A stretch of 64,000 nt of DNA from positions 1 to 64,000 of the forward strand of contig NZ_JAEHOB010000006.1 in the NCBI RefSeq assembly GCF_016464705.1, written 5' to 3'. Source of the stretch: Qaidamihabitans albus (GTDB lineage Bacteria; Actinomycetota; Actinomycetes; Mycobacteriales; Pseudonocardiaceae). The notes below the pieces were generated by a model. That model searched no databases. It saw only the letters and a list, made by a program, of their open reading frames with translations, and was not told the DNA's origin. This document shows, in pieces, positions 37,033 through 44,822 of this stretch. Position numbers and translations under genes: made by a program. Each line of letters starts with the position of its first letter. Within the stretch, counting starts at the first letter, position 1.

Positions 37033-37626
37033 ATGGCTCGCGTCATTCACGTCTTCCGTCAACCCGACCGCTTCGTCGCCGGAACCGTCGGGGAACCCGG
37101 CGACCGCACGTTCTACCTGCAGGCGTCCGAGGACACGCGCACGATCAGCGTGACCATCGAGAAGCAGCAGGTCGCGGTGCTCGCCGAGCGGCTGGGCTCC
37201 TTGCTCGAGGAAATAGCCAGCCGGTTCGGCGCCGAGGTCCCGGAGGAGGTTCCCGACGACCTGGTCGACTCTGAACCGCTCGACGTGCCGGTGGAGGAGG
37301 AGTTCCGCGTCGGCACGATGGGTCTCGGCTGGGACGCCGAGAGCAGTGCCGTCGTCATCGAACTGCTCGCGATCACCGAGGGCGAGGTCGACGAGACGGT
37401 CGTGCTCGACGACACCGAGGAGGGGCCGGACGCGGTGCGGGTGTTCCTCACCCCGGCCGCCGCCCGCGCTTTCGCCGCGCGCGCCGACCGTGTCGTGAAC
37501 GCGGGACGCAAGCCGTGCCCGCTGTGCGGGGAGCCGCTGGATCCGGCAGGCCACATCTGCCCGCGGCAGAACGGTTACCGGCGCGACCAGGACATCTTCG
37601 AAAGCAACGAAGGCACCGAAGGCTGA
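37033..37626 (+). CDS. DUF3090 (TIGR03847) family protein
   Basis: The 197-residue protein starts MARVIHVFRQPDRFVAGTVG and ends with a zinc-ribbon-like tail CPLCGEPLDPAGHICPRQNGY, both typical of DUF3090. The function is unknown; the family is actinobacterial and co-occurs with the SCO1664 family and MSMEG_4193 phosphatase. GGAGG lies 5 nt before the ATG. It overlaps nothing and is followed 7 bp later by the SCO1664-family gene, with which it forms an operon. Confidence 0.93.
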   Translation: MARVIHVFRQPDRFVAGTVGEPGDRTFYLQASEDTRTISVTIEKQQVAVLAERLGSLLEEIASRFGAEVPEEVPDDLVDSEPLDVPVEEEFRVGTMGLGWDAESSAVVIELLAITEGEVDETVVLDDTEEGPDAVRVFLTPAAARAFAARADRVVNAGRKPCPLCGEPLDPAGHICPRQNGYRRDQDIFESNEGTEG

Positions 37627-37633
37627 GTGCGCG

Positions 37634-38440
37634 GTGCCTGACGTACCTGTCGACCCGGCCGGTCCGGTTGCGAGAGAGCTCGTCGAGCGGGGCAGGCTCG
37701 ATGTCGAGGGGCGGCTCGTCGATGCGTCCAACGTCACCTTGTTCTGCACGATCGAGCTCGACGGGACCACGGCGAACGCGGTCTACAAGCCGGTGTCCGG
37801 TGAACGGGCGCTGTGGGACTTTCCGGACGGCACGCTCGCCGGCCGGGAGGTCGCGACCTATTTGATCGCCGAGGCCGCCGAACTGGGGAGCGTGCCGCCG
37901 ACGGTGCTGCGCGAGGGACCGTTCGGCGCGGGCATGGTCCAGCTGTGGGTGGAGACCGTCGAGGACGATCTGGTGGACGTGTGCGCACCGGACGACGTGC
38001 CCGAGGGCTGGCGGGTCGTGCTGCACGCGCACGACCGGCTGGGTGAGCCCGCGGTGCTGGCCCACGCCGACCGTCCCGGCGTGCGGGACCTGGCGGTGCT
38101 CGACGTGATCGTGAACAACACCGACCGCAAGGGCGGTCACGTGCTCAACGGAGCCGACGGCCGGGTGTACGGCGTCGACCATGGCATCTGCCTGCACGCC
38201 GAGCCGAAGCTGCGGACCGTGCTTTGGGGATGGATCGACGAGCCGCTGCCCGGTGACGCGGTGGACAAGCTGCGCAAACTGCGGTGGGCGGTCGAGCACG
38301 ACCTGGGGGAGACGCTCGCCGAGTACCTCACGCGGCTGGAGGTGCGTGCCGTCGCCGACCGGATCGACCGGCTGCTGTCCGCGGGCACCTTTCCCGCCCC
38401 GAGCGATGCGTGGCGAGCGATCCCCTGGCCGCTGTTCTGA
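37634..38440 (+). CDS. SCO1664 (TIGR03843) family kinase-like protein
   Basis: The 268-residue protein resembles the HipA/PI3K-like kinase fold: NAVYKPVSGERALWDFPDGTL (ATP-binding Lys), LAVLDVIVNNTDRKGGHVL (catalytic D..N) and YGVDHGICLH (metal Asp). These are hallmarks of the SCO1664 family. The substrate is unknown. GTG 37634 is the start. It forms an operon with DUF3090. In other actinobacteria the mycothiol gene mshC often follows, but here the next gene is a TetR regulator beyond a palindromic repeat. Confidence 0.9.
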   Translation: MPDVPVDPAGPVARELVERGRLDVEGRLVDASNVTLFCTIELDGTTANAVYKPVSGERALWDFPDGTLAGREVATYLIAEAAELGSVPPTVLREGPFGAGMVQLWVETVEDDLVDVCAPDDVPEGWRVVLHAHDRLGEPAVLAHADRPGVRDLAVLDVIVNNTDRKGGHVLNGADGRVYGVDHGICLHAEPKLRTVLWGWIDEPLPGDAVDKLRKLRWAVEHDLGETLAEYLTRLEVRAVADRIDRLLSAGTFPAPSDAWRAIPWPLF

Positions 38441-38479
38441 GAGCCTGTTCGATGCCAGGGTGGCGCGGCGTTGTGCCTG

Positions 38480-38540
38480 GTCACCTTTCGTGAGTGCGTA
38501 CGCGAGTTAGAACACTGTTACGCACTCACGACTGGTGGCC
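38480..38540. repeat. Palindromic repeat copy C
   Basis: CGTGAGTGCGTA (38489-38500) pairs with TACGCACTCACG (38519-38530) around CGCGAGTTAGAACACTGT. The flanks GTCACC and GGTGGC extend the palindrome imperfectly. It lies 40 bp downstream of the SCO1664-family gene and 60 bp before a TetR gene. Confidence 0.85.
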
Positions 38541-38603
38541 TGCGGAAATGGTGCCCTCCGTCAGCTTACCTCGTACAGCGCACGGAGATCTATTATCTTG
38601 TGG

Positions 38604-39362
38604 ATGAGGGACAACGGCGGCGGCCCGCGCGACCTGACCCGCGCCATGCGGCTGCTGTGGCGGGCCGGCACGCTGCCGAGACGCGGCCCCAAGCCGACGT
38701 TCACCGTCGAGCGGATCGTGCGCGCGGCGGTCGAGATCGCCGACCGCGACGGGCTGGCCGCGCTGTCCATGCGTGTGGTCGCCGACCGGGTCGGCGCCGG
38801 AACGATGTCGCTCTACACCTACGTCCCGGGCAAGGCCGAGCTCATCGCGCTGATGCTGGATTCCGTGGACGCCGAGGGCACGCTGCCGCACACCGTCTCC
38901 GGCTTGTGGCGGGAGAAGACCGAGTCGTGGGCCAGGGAGGACTGGGCGCTCTACCACCGGCACGAGTGGATGCTCGACGTCTCCACCCGCTACCCGCTCG
39001 GCCCCAACACGATCCGCCGCTACGACTCGGCGCTGCGCTCGCTGGCCGGCACGGGGCTGCCCGAGGGCGAGATCGTGGCGGCCACCGAGGTCGTGGACAG
39101 CTACGTCCGGGGGATGGCCCGCCGGTCGGTGGAGGGCCTGCGGCTGGAGCGGCGCACCGGCACCAGTGAGCAGCAGTGGTGGGCCGGCAACGAGCCGCTG
39201 CTCGAGGAGTACGTCGACGCCGAGGAGTTCCCGGCCGTCCGGCGCGTGTGGGCGGCGGGCGCCTTCGCTTCGGAGGCCGACAGCTTCGAGTTCGGTCTGC
39301 AACGCATGCTCGACGGCATCCAGGTCCGTATCGAGGAGCACGGCGAGCACGGCGAGCACTGA
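38604..39362 (+). CDS. TetR-family regulator with TetR_C_1-type domain
   Basis: The 252-residue protein has an N-terminal extension, then a TetR HTH (FTVERIVRAAVEIADRDGLAALSMRVVADRVGAGTMSLYTYVPGKAELI, about 33-82). The long C-terminal ligand domain (WALYHRHEWMLDVSTRYPLGPNTIRRYDSAL) is that of drug-responsive TetR_C regulators. The ATG at 38604 lies in a TATTATCTTGTGG context without a clear ribosome site. The C-terminus has the short repeat EHGEHGEH. No divergent target gene is adjacent, so the regulated gene is unknown. Confidence 0.9.
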   Translation: MRDNGGGPRDLTRAMRLLWRAGTLPRRGPKPTFTVERIVRAAVEIADRDGLAALSMRVVADRVGAGTMSLYTYVPGKAELIALMLDSVDAEGTLPHTVSGLWREKTESWAREDWALYHRHEWMLDVSTRYPLGPNTIRRYDSALRSLAGTGLPEGEIVAATEVVDSYVRGMARRSVEGLRLERRTGTSEQQWWAGNEPLLEEYVDAEEFPAVRRVWAAGAFASEADSFEFGLQRMLDGIQVRIEEHGEHGEH

Positions 39363-39412
39363 CCGGCGTGGCGAACGGCCCAGCGAGCCGTCCGCCGATA
39401 CCGTCTGCACCC

Positions 39413-40222
39413 GTGCGCTCCCATTCCTACGACGACGTGCTGGCAGGGCCGCGCAGGCGGAAGGTCCCCGAGGTGCCGGCCGAGCCCGGCCTGGTGGTGG
39501 AGGACCCGGCGAGCGGCTTCTGCGGCGCCCTGGTGAAGGTCGAGTACGGCAACGCGGTACTCGAGGACCGGCACGGCAGGCGGCGGGTGTTCCCGCTGAC
39601 GGCCGCGGGCTTCCTGCTCGAAGGCAAGCCCGTCACGCTCGTCCCCGCTGCGGCGGCGCAGGCACCGGCTCGCACCGCCTCCACGTCCGGCTCGGTGAAG
39701 GTCGCCGGCCACCGGGCCCGGGTCGCCCGGGACTCGCGTATCTGGGTCGAGGGCAAGCACGATGCGGAGCTCGTGGAGCGCGTGTGGGGACACGACCTCC
39801 GGGTCGAGGGCGTCGTGGTGGAACCGCTCGACGGGGTCGATGTCCTCGCCGAGCGGATCGAGGAGTTCGGCACCGGCCCGGACCGCAGGCTCGGCGTGCT
39901 CGTCGACCACTTGGTGCCCGGTAGCAAGGAGTCACGCCTCGTCGAGACGATCCGCGACGACGACGTGCTGGTCACCGGCCATCCCTACGTGGACATCTGG
40001 CAGGCGGTGAAGCCGGCGTCGGTCGGCATCGGCGCGTGGCCGTCCGTGCCGAGGGGCGTGGAATGGAAGGAAGGCATCTGCGCGGCACTGGGCTGGGGTG
40101 AACCGTACGAGGGCTGGCAACGCGTGCTCGCCGGGGTGCGCAGCTTCCGCGACCTGGAGACCCCGCTGATCGGCGCGGTCGAACGGTTGATCGACTTCGT
40201 TACCGACGGCGCGGCGGCGTGA
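39413..40222 (+). CDS. DUF3097 family protein
   Basis: The 269-residue actinobacterial protein includes RIWVEGKHDAELVERVWGHDLRVEGVVVEPLDGVD and GVLVDHLVPGSKESRLV, resembling a TOPRIM-like fold (E..D..D) and matching DUF3097. The ending VTGHPYVDIWQAVKP..PRGVEWKEGICAALGW is conserved. The role is unknown; nucleic-acid or nucleotide chemistry is suggested by the TOPRIM-like motif, but that is inference. GTG 39413 is the start, 50 bp after the TetR gene. Confidence 0.9.
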   Translation: MRSHSYDDVLAGPRRRKVPEVPAEPGLVVEDPASGFCGALVKVEYGNAVLEDRHGRRRVFPLTAAGFLLEGKPVTLVPAAAAQAPARTASTSGSVKVAGHRARVARDSRIWVEGKHDAELVERVWGHDLRVEGVVVEPLDGVDVLAERIEEFGTGPDRRLGVLVDHLVPGSKESRLVETIRDDDVLVTGHPYVDIWQAVKPASVGIGAWPSVPRGVEWKEGICAALGWGEPYEGWQRVLAGVRSFRDLETPLIGAVERLIDFVTDGAAA

Positions 40223-40290
40223 AGGTTACGCGTCGATCACGTCCAGCAGCGTGCTGGGTGGATTCGGTCACTATCTGAGAGCATGGCGGC

Positions 40291-40722
40291 ATGACAGCGG
40301 CACTGATCTGGCTCATCATCGGAATCGGGCTGATGGTTGCGGAGGTGCTCTCCGGCGACTTCGTGCTGCTCATGCTGGGCGCGGGTGCGCTGTTCGGCGC
40401 CGGTTCGGCCGCGCTGTCCGGCAACCCGTTCATCGACGTGGGCGTGTTCGCGGTGTCGTCGGTCGGCCTGCTCGTGCTCGCGAGACCGGCGCTCAAGCGC
40501 AAGTTCCTCTCCGGACCGGGCGTGAAGACCAACACCGAGGCGCTGGTGGGCGCACAAGCGGTAGTTCTGTCTACTGTGGATCCGCACGGCGGCCAGGTCA
40601 AGCTGGCCGGTGACGTGTGGTCGGCCCGCAGTTTCGCCGACGGTCAGGTGATCCAGCCGGGCACCTCCGTGACCGTTGTGGAGATCTCCGGGGCGACTGC
40701 CGTCGTGTCAGCGGAGCCGTAA
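40291..40722 (+). CDS. NfeD-family membrane protein
   Basis: The 143-residue protein has two or three N-terminal transmembrane segments (LIWLIIGIGLMVAEVLSGDF, VLLMLGAGALFGAGSAAL, VGVFAVSSVGLLVLA) and a C-terminal OB-fold domain (ALVGAQAVVLSTVDPHGGQVKLAGDVWSARS). NfeD proteins partner SPFH/stomatin-like proteins in membrane microdomain organisation. The following gene, 55 bp on, encodes exactly such a protein. Confidence 0.93.
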   Translation: MTAALIWLIIGIGLMVAEVLSGDFVLLMLGAGALFGAGSAALSGNPFIDVGVFAVSSVGLLVLARPALKRKFLSGPGVKTNTEALVGAQAVVLSTVDPHGGQVKLAGDVWSARSFADGQVIQPGTSVTVVEISGATAVVSAEP

Positions 40723-40777
40723 TGGCCGGCGCGTCCAACCGCCGAGCCGGTTCGAAAAACATGAAGGGGAGCCAGTC

Positions 40778-42076
40778 TTGTCGACAGCAGCGCTAATTGT
40801 TGTCGGTGTCATCGCGCTTTTCGTGATCGTCACGGTCGCGAAGGCAATCATGGTGGTACCGCAAGCACAATCGGCGGTGATCGAGCGCCTCGGCCGGTTC
40901 AAGTCGGTCGCTTCGCCCGGCCTGAACTTCCTGGTGCCGTTCCTGGACAAGGTGCGGGCCAGGATCGATCTCCGCGAGCAGGTCGTCTCGTTCCCGCCGC
41001 AGCCGGTGATCACCCAGGACAACCTGACGGTTTCCATCGACACCGTGGTGTACTTCCAGGTCACCGACTCGCGGGCCGCGGTCTACGAGATCTCCAACTA
41101 CATCGTGGGTGTCGAGCAGCTGACCACGACGACGCTGCGCAACCTGGTCGGTGGGATGAGTCTCGAGGAGACGCTGACCTCGCGCGACCAGATCAACGGC
41201 CAGCTCCGTGGCGTGCTCGACGAGGCGACCGGCCGCTGGGGTATCCGGGTCGCCCGCGTCGAGCTGAAGGCGATCGACCCGCCACCCTCCATTCAGGACT
41301 CGATGGAGAAGCAGATGCGCGCCGACCGTGAGAAGCGCGCGATGATCCTCACCGCCGAAGGTCAGCGGGAATCCGCGATCAAGACGGCGGAAGGGCAGAA
41401 GCAGAGCCAGATTCTCGCCGCCGAGGGCTCGAAGCAGGCCGCCATCCTCGCCGCCGAGGCGGAGCGGCAGTCGCGCATCCTGCGGGCGCAGGGTGAGCGT
41501 GCCGCCCGCTACCTGCAGGCGCAGGGCCAGGCGAAGGCGATCGAGAAGGTGTTCGCCGCCATCAAGGCCAGCCGGCCCACGCCGGAGGTGCTCGCTTACC
41601 AGTACCTGCAGACGCTGCCGCAGATGGCGCAGGGCGACGCGAACAAGGTGTGGCTGGTGCCCAGCGACTACGGCAAGGCGCTCGAAGGCTTCGCGCGCTC
41701 GCTCGGCGCGCCGGGCGAGGACGGCGTGTTCCGGTACGAGCAGCCGAAGGACGATCACACCGAGATGCCCTCGCTCGACGAGGAAGAGGTCGCGAGCTGG
41801 TTCGACACCTCGACCGACCCGCACGTCGCCGAGGCGGTCCGCGAGGCCGAGAAGGTCGCGCGGCAGGAGGTTCCGGGCCCGCTGGCCGCGGGGCAGCGCC
41901 CCACGCCCACGGCGCTTTCGGGGCTCGCGGGTCTGGCCAGGGAGGCCGAGCAGCCGGAGGAGCAGCAGCAGCTTCCGCCTTCCGGCCCGCCGAACCCGCA
42001 GCAGGGACAGCAACCGGGGCCGTACGGCGGCCCGCCGCAGGGGCCGCCCTACGGCGGGCCGCCCCGGCAGGGCTGA
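40778..42076 (+). CDS. SPFH/Band 7 (QmcA/stomatin-like) membrane protein
   Basis: The 432-residue protein has one N-terminal membrane anchor (AALIVVGVIALFVIVTVAKAI), a Band 7/SPFH domain (VVPQAQSAVIERLGRFKSVASPGLNFLVPFLD to about residue 190), and an Ala/Glu-rich coiled coil (EGQRESAIKTAEGQKQSQIL). A Pro/Gln/Gly-rich tail with GPYGGPPQGPPYGGPP repeats follows. TTG 40778 is the start, supported by AAGGGGAG 7 nt upstream. It forms an operon with nfeD and probably scaffolds membrane microdomains. A strong terminator follows. Confidence 0.93.
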   Translation: MSTAALIVVGVIALFVIVTVAKAIMVVPQAQSAVIERLGRFKSVASPGLNFLVPFLDKVRARIDLREQVVSFPPQPVITQDNLTVSIDTVVYFQVTDSRAAVYEISNYIVGVEQLTTTTLRNLVGGMSLEETLTSRDQINGQLRGVLDEATGRWGIRVARVELKAIDPPPSIQDSMEKQMRADREKRAMILTAEGQRESAIKTAEGQKQSQILAAEGSKQAAILAAEAERQSRILRAQGERAARYLQAQGQAKAIEKVFAAIKASRPTPEVLAYQYLQTLPQMAQGDANKVWLVPSDYGKALEGFARSLGAPGEDGVFRYEQPKDDHTEMPSLDEEEVASWFDTSTDPHVAEAVREAEKVARQEVPGPLAAGQRPTPTALSGLAGLAREAEQPEEQQQLPPSGPPNPQQGQQPGPYGGPPQGPPYGGPPRQG

Positions 42077-42092
42077 GGCAGACTCGAAACGA

Positions 42093-42132
42093 GCGGGCCC
42101 GGGACGAGGAATCGTCCCGGGCCCGCTTGTTT
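42093..42132 (+). terminator. Strong intrinsic terminator of the NfeD-SPFH operon
   Basis: A perfect 15-bp GC-rich stem (GCGGGCCCGGGACGA, 42093-42107, with its complement at 42112-42126) with a GGAA loop is followed by TTGTTT. It begins 17 bp after the SPFH stop. Confidence 0.9.
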
Positions 42133-42144
42133 CGCGGGACTTGG

Positions 42145-42166
42145 TAGGTAGGAGATTTCCTACCTA
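42145..42166. promoter_or_regulatory. ArsR-type operator palindrome
   Basis: TAGGTAGGA (42145-42153) and TCCTACCTA (42158-42166) form a perfect inverted repeat with a 4-bp spacer. It lies immediately upstream of the VOC-ArsR-SRPBCC operon and overlaps its likely promoter. It is the likely autorepression site of the ArsR gene in the operon. Confidence 0.75.
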
Positions 42167-42168
42167 TA

Positions 42169-42564
42169 GTGTTCGACGTGGACATCACCAAGTTGCAGTT
42201 CGTCTCCGTCCCGGTCGCCGACCACGCGCGAGCGCGGGACTTCTACGTGGAAACCCTCGGCTTCGAGCCGGTGGTCGACCGGCGCGGGCCCCACGGTCAG
42301 TTCGTCCTGGTCGCACCACAGGGCGCCGAGAGCGGCCTGGTGCTGATCGACTTCGAAGTGGACGGCCGGGGCTTCGGTGGACCGGTTCACCTGCAGTTTC
42401 ACACCGCCGACGTCGAGGCAGATCTCGCCGCATTGCGCGCGGCCGGGGTCGAGGTCGCCGAGCCGCAGGACATGCCGTGGGGAAGCACGATCTCCTTCGC
42501 CGATCCGGACGGCAACCCGATCTCGCTGCTGCAACCCACGGCGCCGGGCAACAGGCCGAACTAG
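42169..42564 (+). CDS. VOC-family protein (glyoxalase/bleomycin resistance type)
   Basis: The 131-residue protein has LQFVSVPVADHARARDFYVETLGFEPVVD and the second-half module VHLQFHTADVEADLAALRAAGVEVAEPQDMPWGSTISFADPDGNPISLLQP, the normal VOC pattern with metal-binding His/Glu positions. GTG 42169 or GTG 42178 may be the start. It is the first gene of an operon with ArsR and SRPBCC genes, all overlapping by 1-4 bp. The substrate is unknown; detoxification of a reactive compound sensed by ArsR is plausible. Confidence 0.88.
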   Translation: MFDVDITKLQFVSVPVADHARARDFYVETLGFEPVVDRRGPHGQFVLVAPQGAESGLVLIDFEVDGRGFGGPVHLQFHTADVEADLAALRAAGVEVAEPQDMPWGSTISFADPDGNPISLLQPTAPGNRPN

Positions 42565-42884
42565 TGCCCCACAGCGACGAGGTGTTCACCGCGCTGGCGA
42601 GCCCGACCCGGCGTGCCGTGCTGGCGCTGCTGCTGGACGGACCCAAGCGCGTGCAGGAGCTGGCGGAGCACTTCGACATGCGCCGGCCCAGTCTGTCCGA
42701 GCATCTGAAGGTGCTGCGGGAGGCCGGACTCGTCAGCGAGCGCCGGAGCGGCCGGTTCCGGTTCTACTCGCTGGAGCCCGAGCCGCTGCGAGAGGTCGCC
42801 GACTGGCTGACGCCCTACGAGCGGTTCTGGCGCGAGAAGCTCACCGGCCTGCGGGACCTGCTCGACGAGGAGGACGGTCTGTGA
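42564..42884 (+). CDS. ArsR-family transcriptional regulator
   Basis: The 106-residue winged-helix repressor reads VFTALASPTRRAVLALLLDGPKRVQELAEHF, then SLSEHLKVLREAGLVSERRSGRFRFYSLEPEPL. It has no cysteine metal motif, so it is the SdpR/metal-independent kind often paired with SRPBCC proteins. GTG 42564 overlaps the VOC stop (TAGTG). It probably represses its own operon at the palindrome 42145-42166. Confidence 0.9.
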   Translation: MPHSDEVFTALASPTRRAVLALLLDGPKRVQELAEHFDMRRPSLSEHLKVLREAGLVSERRSGRFRFYSLEPEPLREVADWLTPYERFWREKLTGLRDLLDEEDGL

Positions 42885-43312
42885 GCGAGGAGCGGACCGC
42901 GGTACACCTCGACCAGTTTCTCGCTCACCCGCCACGGAAGGTGTGGCGGGTGCTGACCGAACCGGAACTGCTGGCCCGCTGGCTGATGCCGAACGACATC
43001 GAGCCCGTGGTCGGGCACCGGTTTCACCTGCATGCCGATCCGAAGCCCGCCGCGGGATTCGCGGGCGGCCCGGTGCCGTGCGAGGTGCTGGCGGTCGAGC
43101 AGGAGAGGCTGCTCAGGATCAGCTGGGGCGAGAACTGGATCGTCACCTGGCGGCTGGAGCCGGAGGGACGGGGTACCCGGCTGTTTCTCAGCCACGAGGG
43201 CTTCGATCCGGATGATCACGCCGAACAGCTTGCCCGCCGGATCATGGGCGGTGGCTGGCGGACGGGAGTCCGGCGCCGGCTGGCGGACGTCCTCAGCGCT
43301 CTACCAGGCTGA
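42881..43312 (+). CDS. SRPBCC (AHSA1-like) protein
   Basis: The 143-residue protein has the AHSA1 pattern: VHLDQFLAHPPRKVWRVLTEPELLARWLMPNDI at the start, RISWGENWIVTWRLEPEGRGTRLFLSHEGF and a C-terminal helix GGGWRTGVRRRLADVL. These START-like cavities bind hydrophobic ligands. GTG overlaps the ArsR stop by 4 bp, so the operon is tightly coupled. ArsR-SRPBCC pairs are common; the ligand is unknown. It overlaps the convergent SGNH gene by 20 bp. Confidence 0.88.
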   Translation: MSEERTAVHLDQFLAHPPRKVWRVLTEPELLARWLMPNDIEPVVGHRFHLHADPKPAAGFAGGPVPCEVLAVEQERLLRISWGENWIVTWRLEPEGRGTRLFLSHEGFDPDDHAEQLARRIMGGGWRTGVRRRLADVLSALPG

Positions 43313-44063
43313 CCGGCCCCAGTGCCGGCCGTTTCGGGGCGAGCGCGTCGCCGGAGGACTCGCCGCGCAGCCGGCGTCCGACCCACGGCGCCGCGTGCTC
43401 GCGAGCCCAGCGCAGCGTCTCCGCCCGGCGCTGCCGTGCGCTGAGCGCGGCCCGTGGGCCGAGGTCGGCGGGCGAGATGGTATGCGGCACACCGAGTGTG
43501 TCGAGCACCGCCGCCGCGATGAGCGTGTGCCCGTAGGCGTTGAGGTGGATCCGGTCGGCCGACCACAGCCGCCGGTCGCGCAGCTCGCGCATGGCCCACA
43601 TGTCCACGAGTAGCGTCCCGTGTTTGGCGGCGATCACGCGGACGTGCTCGTTGTAGATCGCGGTCCTCCCGCGCAGCCGCCGGAAGAACGGGTCCTCGAC
43701 GCCGTCGACGCCGGTGAACAGGAGCACCGTGGCCCCTGCCGAGACCAACCGGGCCACTGTCGCGTCGTAGCGCTCGGCGAGTGCGTCGACGTCGGCCCTC
43801 GGGCGCATCAGGTCGTTGCCGCCCGCGTAGAGGGTGACCAGATCGGGCCGCATGGCGAGGGCGGGTTCGAGCTGCTCGGCGAGCACGTCGCCGAGCAGCC
43901 TGCCCCGGATCGCCAGGTTGGCGTAGGCGAGGCCGGGTTCCTGGCGGGCCAGCTGCTCCGCGGTGCGATCGGCCCAGCCGCGCACCGCGTTGGGCGAGCC
44001 GGGGTCGTCGTCGCCGACCCCCTCGGTGAAGGAATCCCCCAGCGCCACGAAGCGGTTGACCAT
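43293..44063 (-). CDS. SGNH/GDSL-family hydrolase
   Basis: The 256-residue esterase/lipase-like protein has block I FVALGDSFTEGVGDD (catalytic Ser), block III LYAGGNDLM, and block V WSADRIHLNAYGH (catalytic Asp and His). ATG 44063 is chosen as the point where homology starts. There is no signal peptide, so it is cytoplasmic, acting as an esterase or acyl-hydrolase of unknown substrate. It converges with the SRPBCC gene and is followed upstream by the CGNR gene on the same strand. Confidence 0.9.
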   Translation of the reverse strand: MVNRFVALGDSFTEGVGDDDPGSPNAVRGWADRTAEQLARQEPGLAYANLAIRGRLLGDVLAEQLEPALAMRPDLVTLYAGGNDLMRPRADVDALAERYDATVARLVSAGATVLLFTGVDGVEDPFFRRLRGRTAIYNEHVRVIAAKHGTLLVDMWAMRELRDRRLWSADRIHLNAYGHTLIAAAVLDTLGVPHTISPADLGPRAALSARQRRAETLRWAREHAAPWVGRRLRGESSGDALAPKRPALGPVSLVER

Positions 44064-44098
44064 AGGACGCACTGTATCCGCGGCCGCGATGTGGCCTG

Positions 44099-44614
44099 TC
44101 ACACGCGCTGCTGGTCGCGATGCCTGGCGACGTGCACGCGGGTGGCACATCGCGTCGAGCAGAACCGGCGCCTGCCGTTACGCGAGACGTCGACGTAGAC
44201 GACGCGGCAACCCTTCCGCGCGCACGAGCCCAGCCTGCCGGGGTCCTCGCACAGTACGTGGGCGAGGCCGCCGGCGGTGTAGGCCTGGACACGGCGGACC
44301 GCGTCATCGTGCTCACCCGCGTAGTGCAGGTGGGCGGGCTTCCCGTCGTGCCGGGAGATGTAGGGCCGGCATGTGGAGTCGGCCAGCAGCGTGTTGACCA
44401 GGTCGACCCGCTCCCCGACGGGGGAGTCGGCGAAGACCGGCCGCAGACGCTCGGCCCAGCTCGCGATCTCACCGGCCTGCGCCGCGCTCAGCCGGGTCAG
44501 CGACATGCCCTCGCCGCGTAACAGCGTGAGCATCTCGGCGGCCCGGGCCGGGCCCGCGTTCACCAGCGCGACGGCGACCCGCGCGGCAGCGCCACCGTAA
44601 GGGTTGAAGTGCAC
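44099..44614 (-). CDS. CGNR zinc-finger (ABATE-domain) protein
   Basis: The 171-residue protein has an N-terminal ABATE-like helical domain (GAAARVAVALVNAGPARAAEML onward) and a C-terminal CGNR zinc finger, CARKGCRVVYVDVSRNGRRRFCSTRCATR. It is a putative stress-responsive transcription factor. The start is GTG 44614, only 25 bp from the divergent zinc-ribbon gene at 44640. The promoters must overlap or both transcripts be nearly leaderless. The divergent small gene is probably regulated by it. Confidence 0.87.
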   Translation of the reverse strand: MHFNPYGGAAARVAVALVNAGPARAAEMLTLLRGEGMSLTRLSAAQAGEIASWAERLRPVFADSPVGERVDLVNTLLADSTCRPYISRHDGKPAHLHYAGEHDDAVRRVQAYTAGGLAHVLCEDPGRLGSCARKGCRVVYVDVSRNGRRRFCSTRCATRVHVARHRDQQRV

Positions 44615-44639
44615 TGACCTATTACACCACGCTTGCCGC

Positions 44640-44822
44640 ATGACCGAACCAGGATGCCCCCGCTGCGGATGCCCACTGCGTGAACTCCTCCCGCGTGAGG
44701 TCTCCGTGCACAAGGTGTCGCAGGGCACGCTCACGTACCGGCGATGCGCGTGCGGTTGCTGGCTGCTCCAGGTGAACGGGCAGGTCCTGGGTGCTACCCG
44801 AGCGGTGCCACGCCGGTCATAG
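44640..44822 (+). CDS. Small zinc-ribbon-like protein
   Basis: The 60-residue protein carries CPRCGCPLRELL near the N-terminus and YRRCACGCWLLQVNG in the second half, two paired-Cys knuckles that should bind one zinc. ATG 44640 is chosen because the conserved region begins there. It is divergent from the CGNR gene by 25 bp. It overlaps the end of the GAF-ANTAR gene by 6 bp. Function is unknown; it is too short for catalysis and may bind nucleic acid or protein. Confidence 0.65.
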   Translation: MTEPGCPRCGCPLRELLPREVSVHKVSQGTLTYRRCACGCWLLQVNGQVLGATRAVPRRS

